The translations under genes and the position numbers were made by a program. Shown in pieces: positions 63,847-64,000 of a stretch of DNA of 64,000 bases. Each line of letters opens with the position of its first letter. Positions within the stretch are counted from its first letter, which is position 1. The DNA is from Lactococcus ileimucosae (GTDB lineage Bacteria; Bacillota; Bacilli; Lactobacillales; Streptococcaceae), in the NCBI RefSeq assembly GCF_943193185.1, contig NZ_CALPDE010000002.1, forward strand, positions 62,001 to 126,000, in the 5' to 3' direction. The notes below the pieces were generated by a model. It did no database searches. It was not told the origin of the DNA and saw only the letters and a program-made list of their open reading frames with translations.

Positions 63847-64000
63847 AAACGGCAAATCTCATGAAAAGAGAAACGTTTCACAGGTGTACAAGAAGACACT
63901 GTTGAGCGTTTTTTGTCTATGGTGATGGAAATCTGAAAAATATTCAGCCGTTATGACAAATGAAACTGGTGAAGACCTTTCGAGTTTTTCAATGTCAATA

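Noticed and set aside
1-64000. tRNA or rRNA genes
   Set aside because: No cloverleaf with the TTCGA arm or rRNA-like stretch was noticed on either strand by eye; a covariance-model search would settle it.

Overview
The window looks like chromosomal DNA of a Lactococcus (Streptococcaceae): low GC, AGGAGG-type ribosome sites, TATAAT promoters, a lactococcal pepV, an hrtRBA heme-efflux locus whose regulator keeps the two heme-ligand histidines, a class 1A pyrD, kup, hprK-lgt, gnd and an mts-type manganese transporter. Divergence from the L. lactis proteins I remember suggests another species, perhaps of the L. garvieae group; that is inference.

Layout. 1-8.5 kb: 3' end of mutY, pepV, acpS-alr, an spx paralogue, a Cof-type phosphatase and a two-component system. 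8.5-14.1 kb: csbD, hrtR-hrtB-hrtA, a gene-poor 0.7 kb, kup. 14.4-23.4 kb: a cell-surface cluster, namely an SLH-like/C39-like secreted protein, a lipoprotein, and a 2203-residue LPXTG adhesin with six near-identical 145-residue repeats, each carrying a predicted calcium loop. 23.7-35.4 kb: a defence island, a type I restriction-modification operon (hsdM, hsdS, hsdR) with four accessory genes inside it (a Fic protein, an unknown protein, a DUF2806-like protein, a two-TM protein) followed by an SF1 helicase-nuclease. It is bordered on the right by decayed IS3 and ISL3 sequences. 36.6-38.8 kb: two GyrI-like proteins divergent from a WYL regulator. 39-49 kb: housekeeping genes (tdk, prfA, prmC, tsaC, glyA, a lysozyme-like protein, acyP, an rRNA methyltransferase, flavodoxin, map, a YihY protein). 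49-62 kb: gtrA, a small membrane protein, two paralogous SipW-type surface proteins that flank hprK-lgt-DUF948-ytxH-gnd-mts. 61.8-64 kb: pyrD and a PadR/DUF1048 operon.

Most notable: both surface-protein paralogues (50.4 and 60.0 kb) have a slippage-prone simple repeat in their control region. One has fifteen AGCAC units just upstream of a terminator; the other has a T13 tract inside its promoter spacer. This looks like two independent phase-variation switches on one protein family. The hsdS gene also carries a three-unit 12-bp repeat of the kind that alters type IC recognition. Four genes (acpS, the WYL regulator, the rRNA methyltransferase, a 59-residue membrane protein) start so close to a TATAAT box that their mRNAs are probably leaderless.

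No tRNA, rRNA or CRISPR array was seen. All similarity statements are from memory of family motifs; no database was searched.
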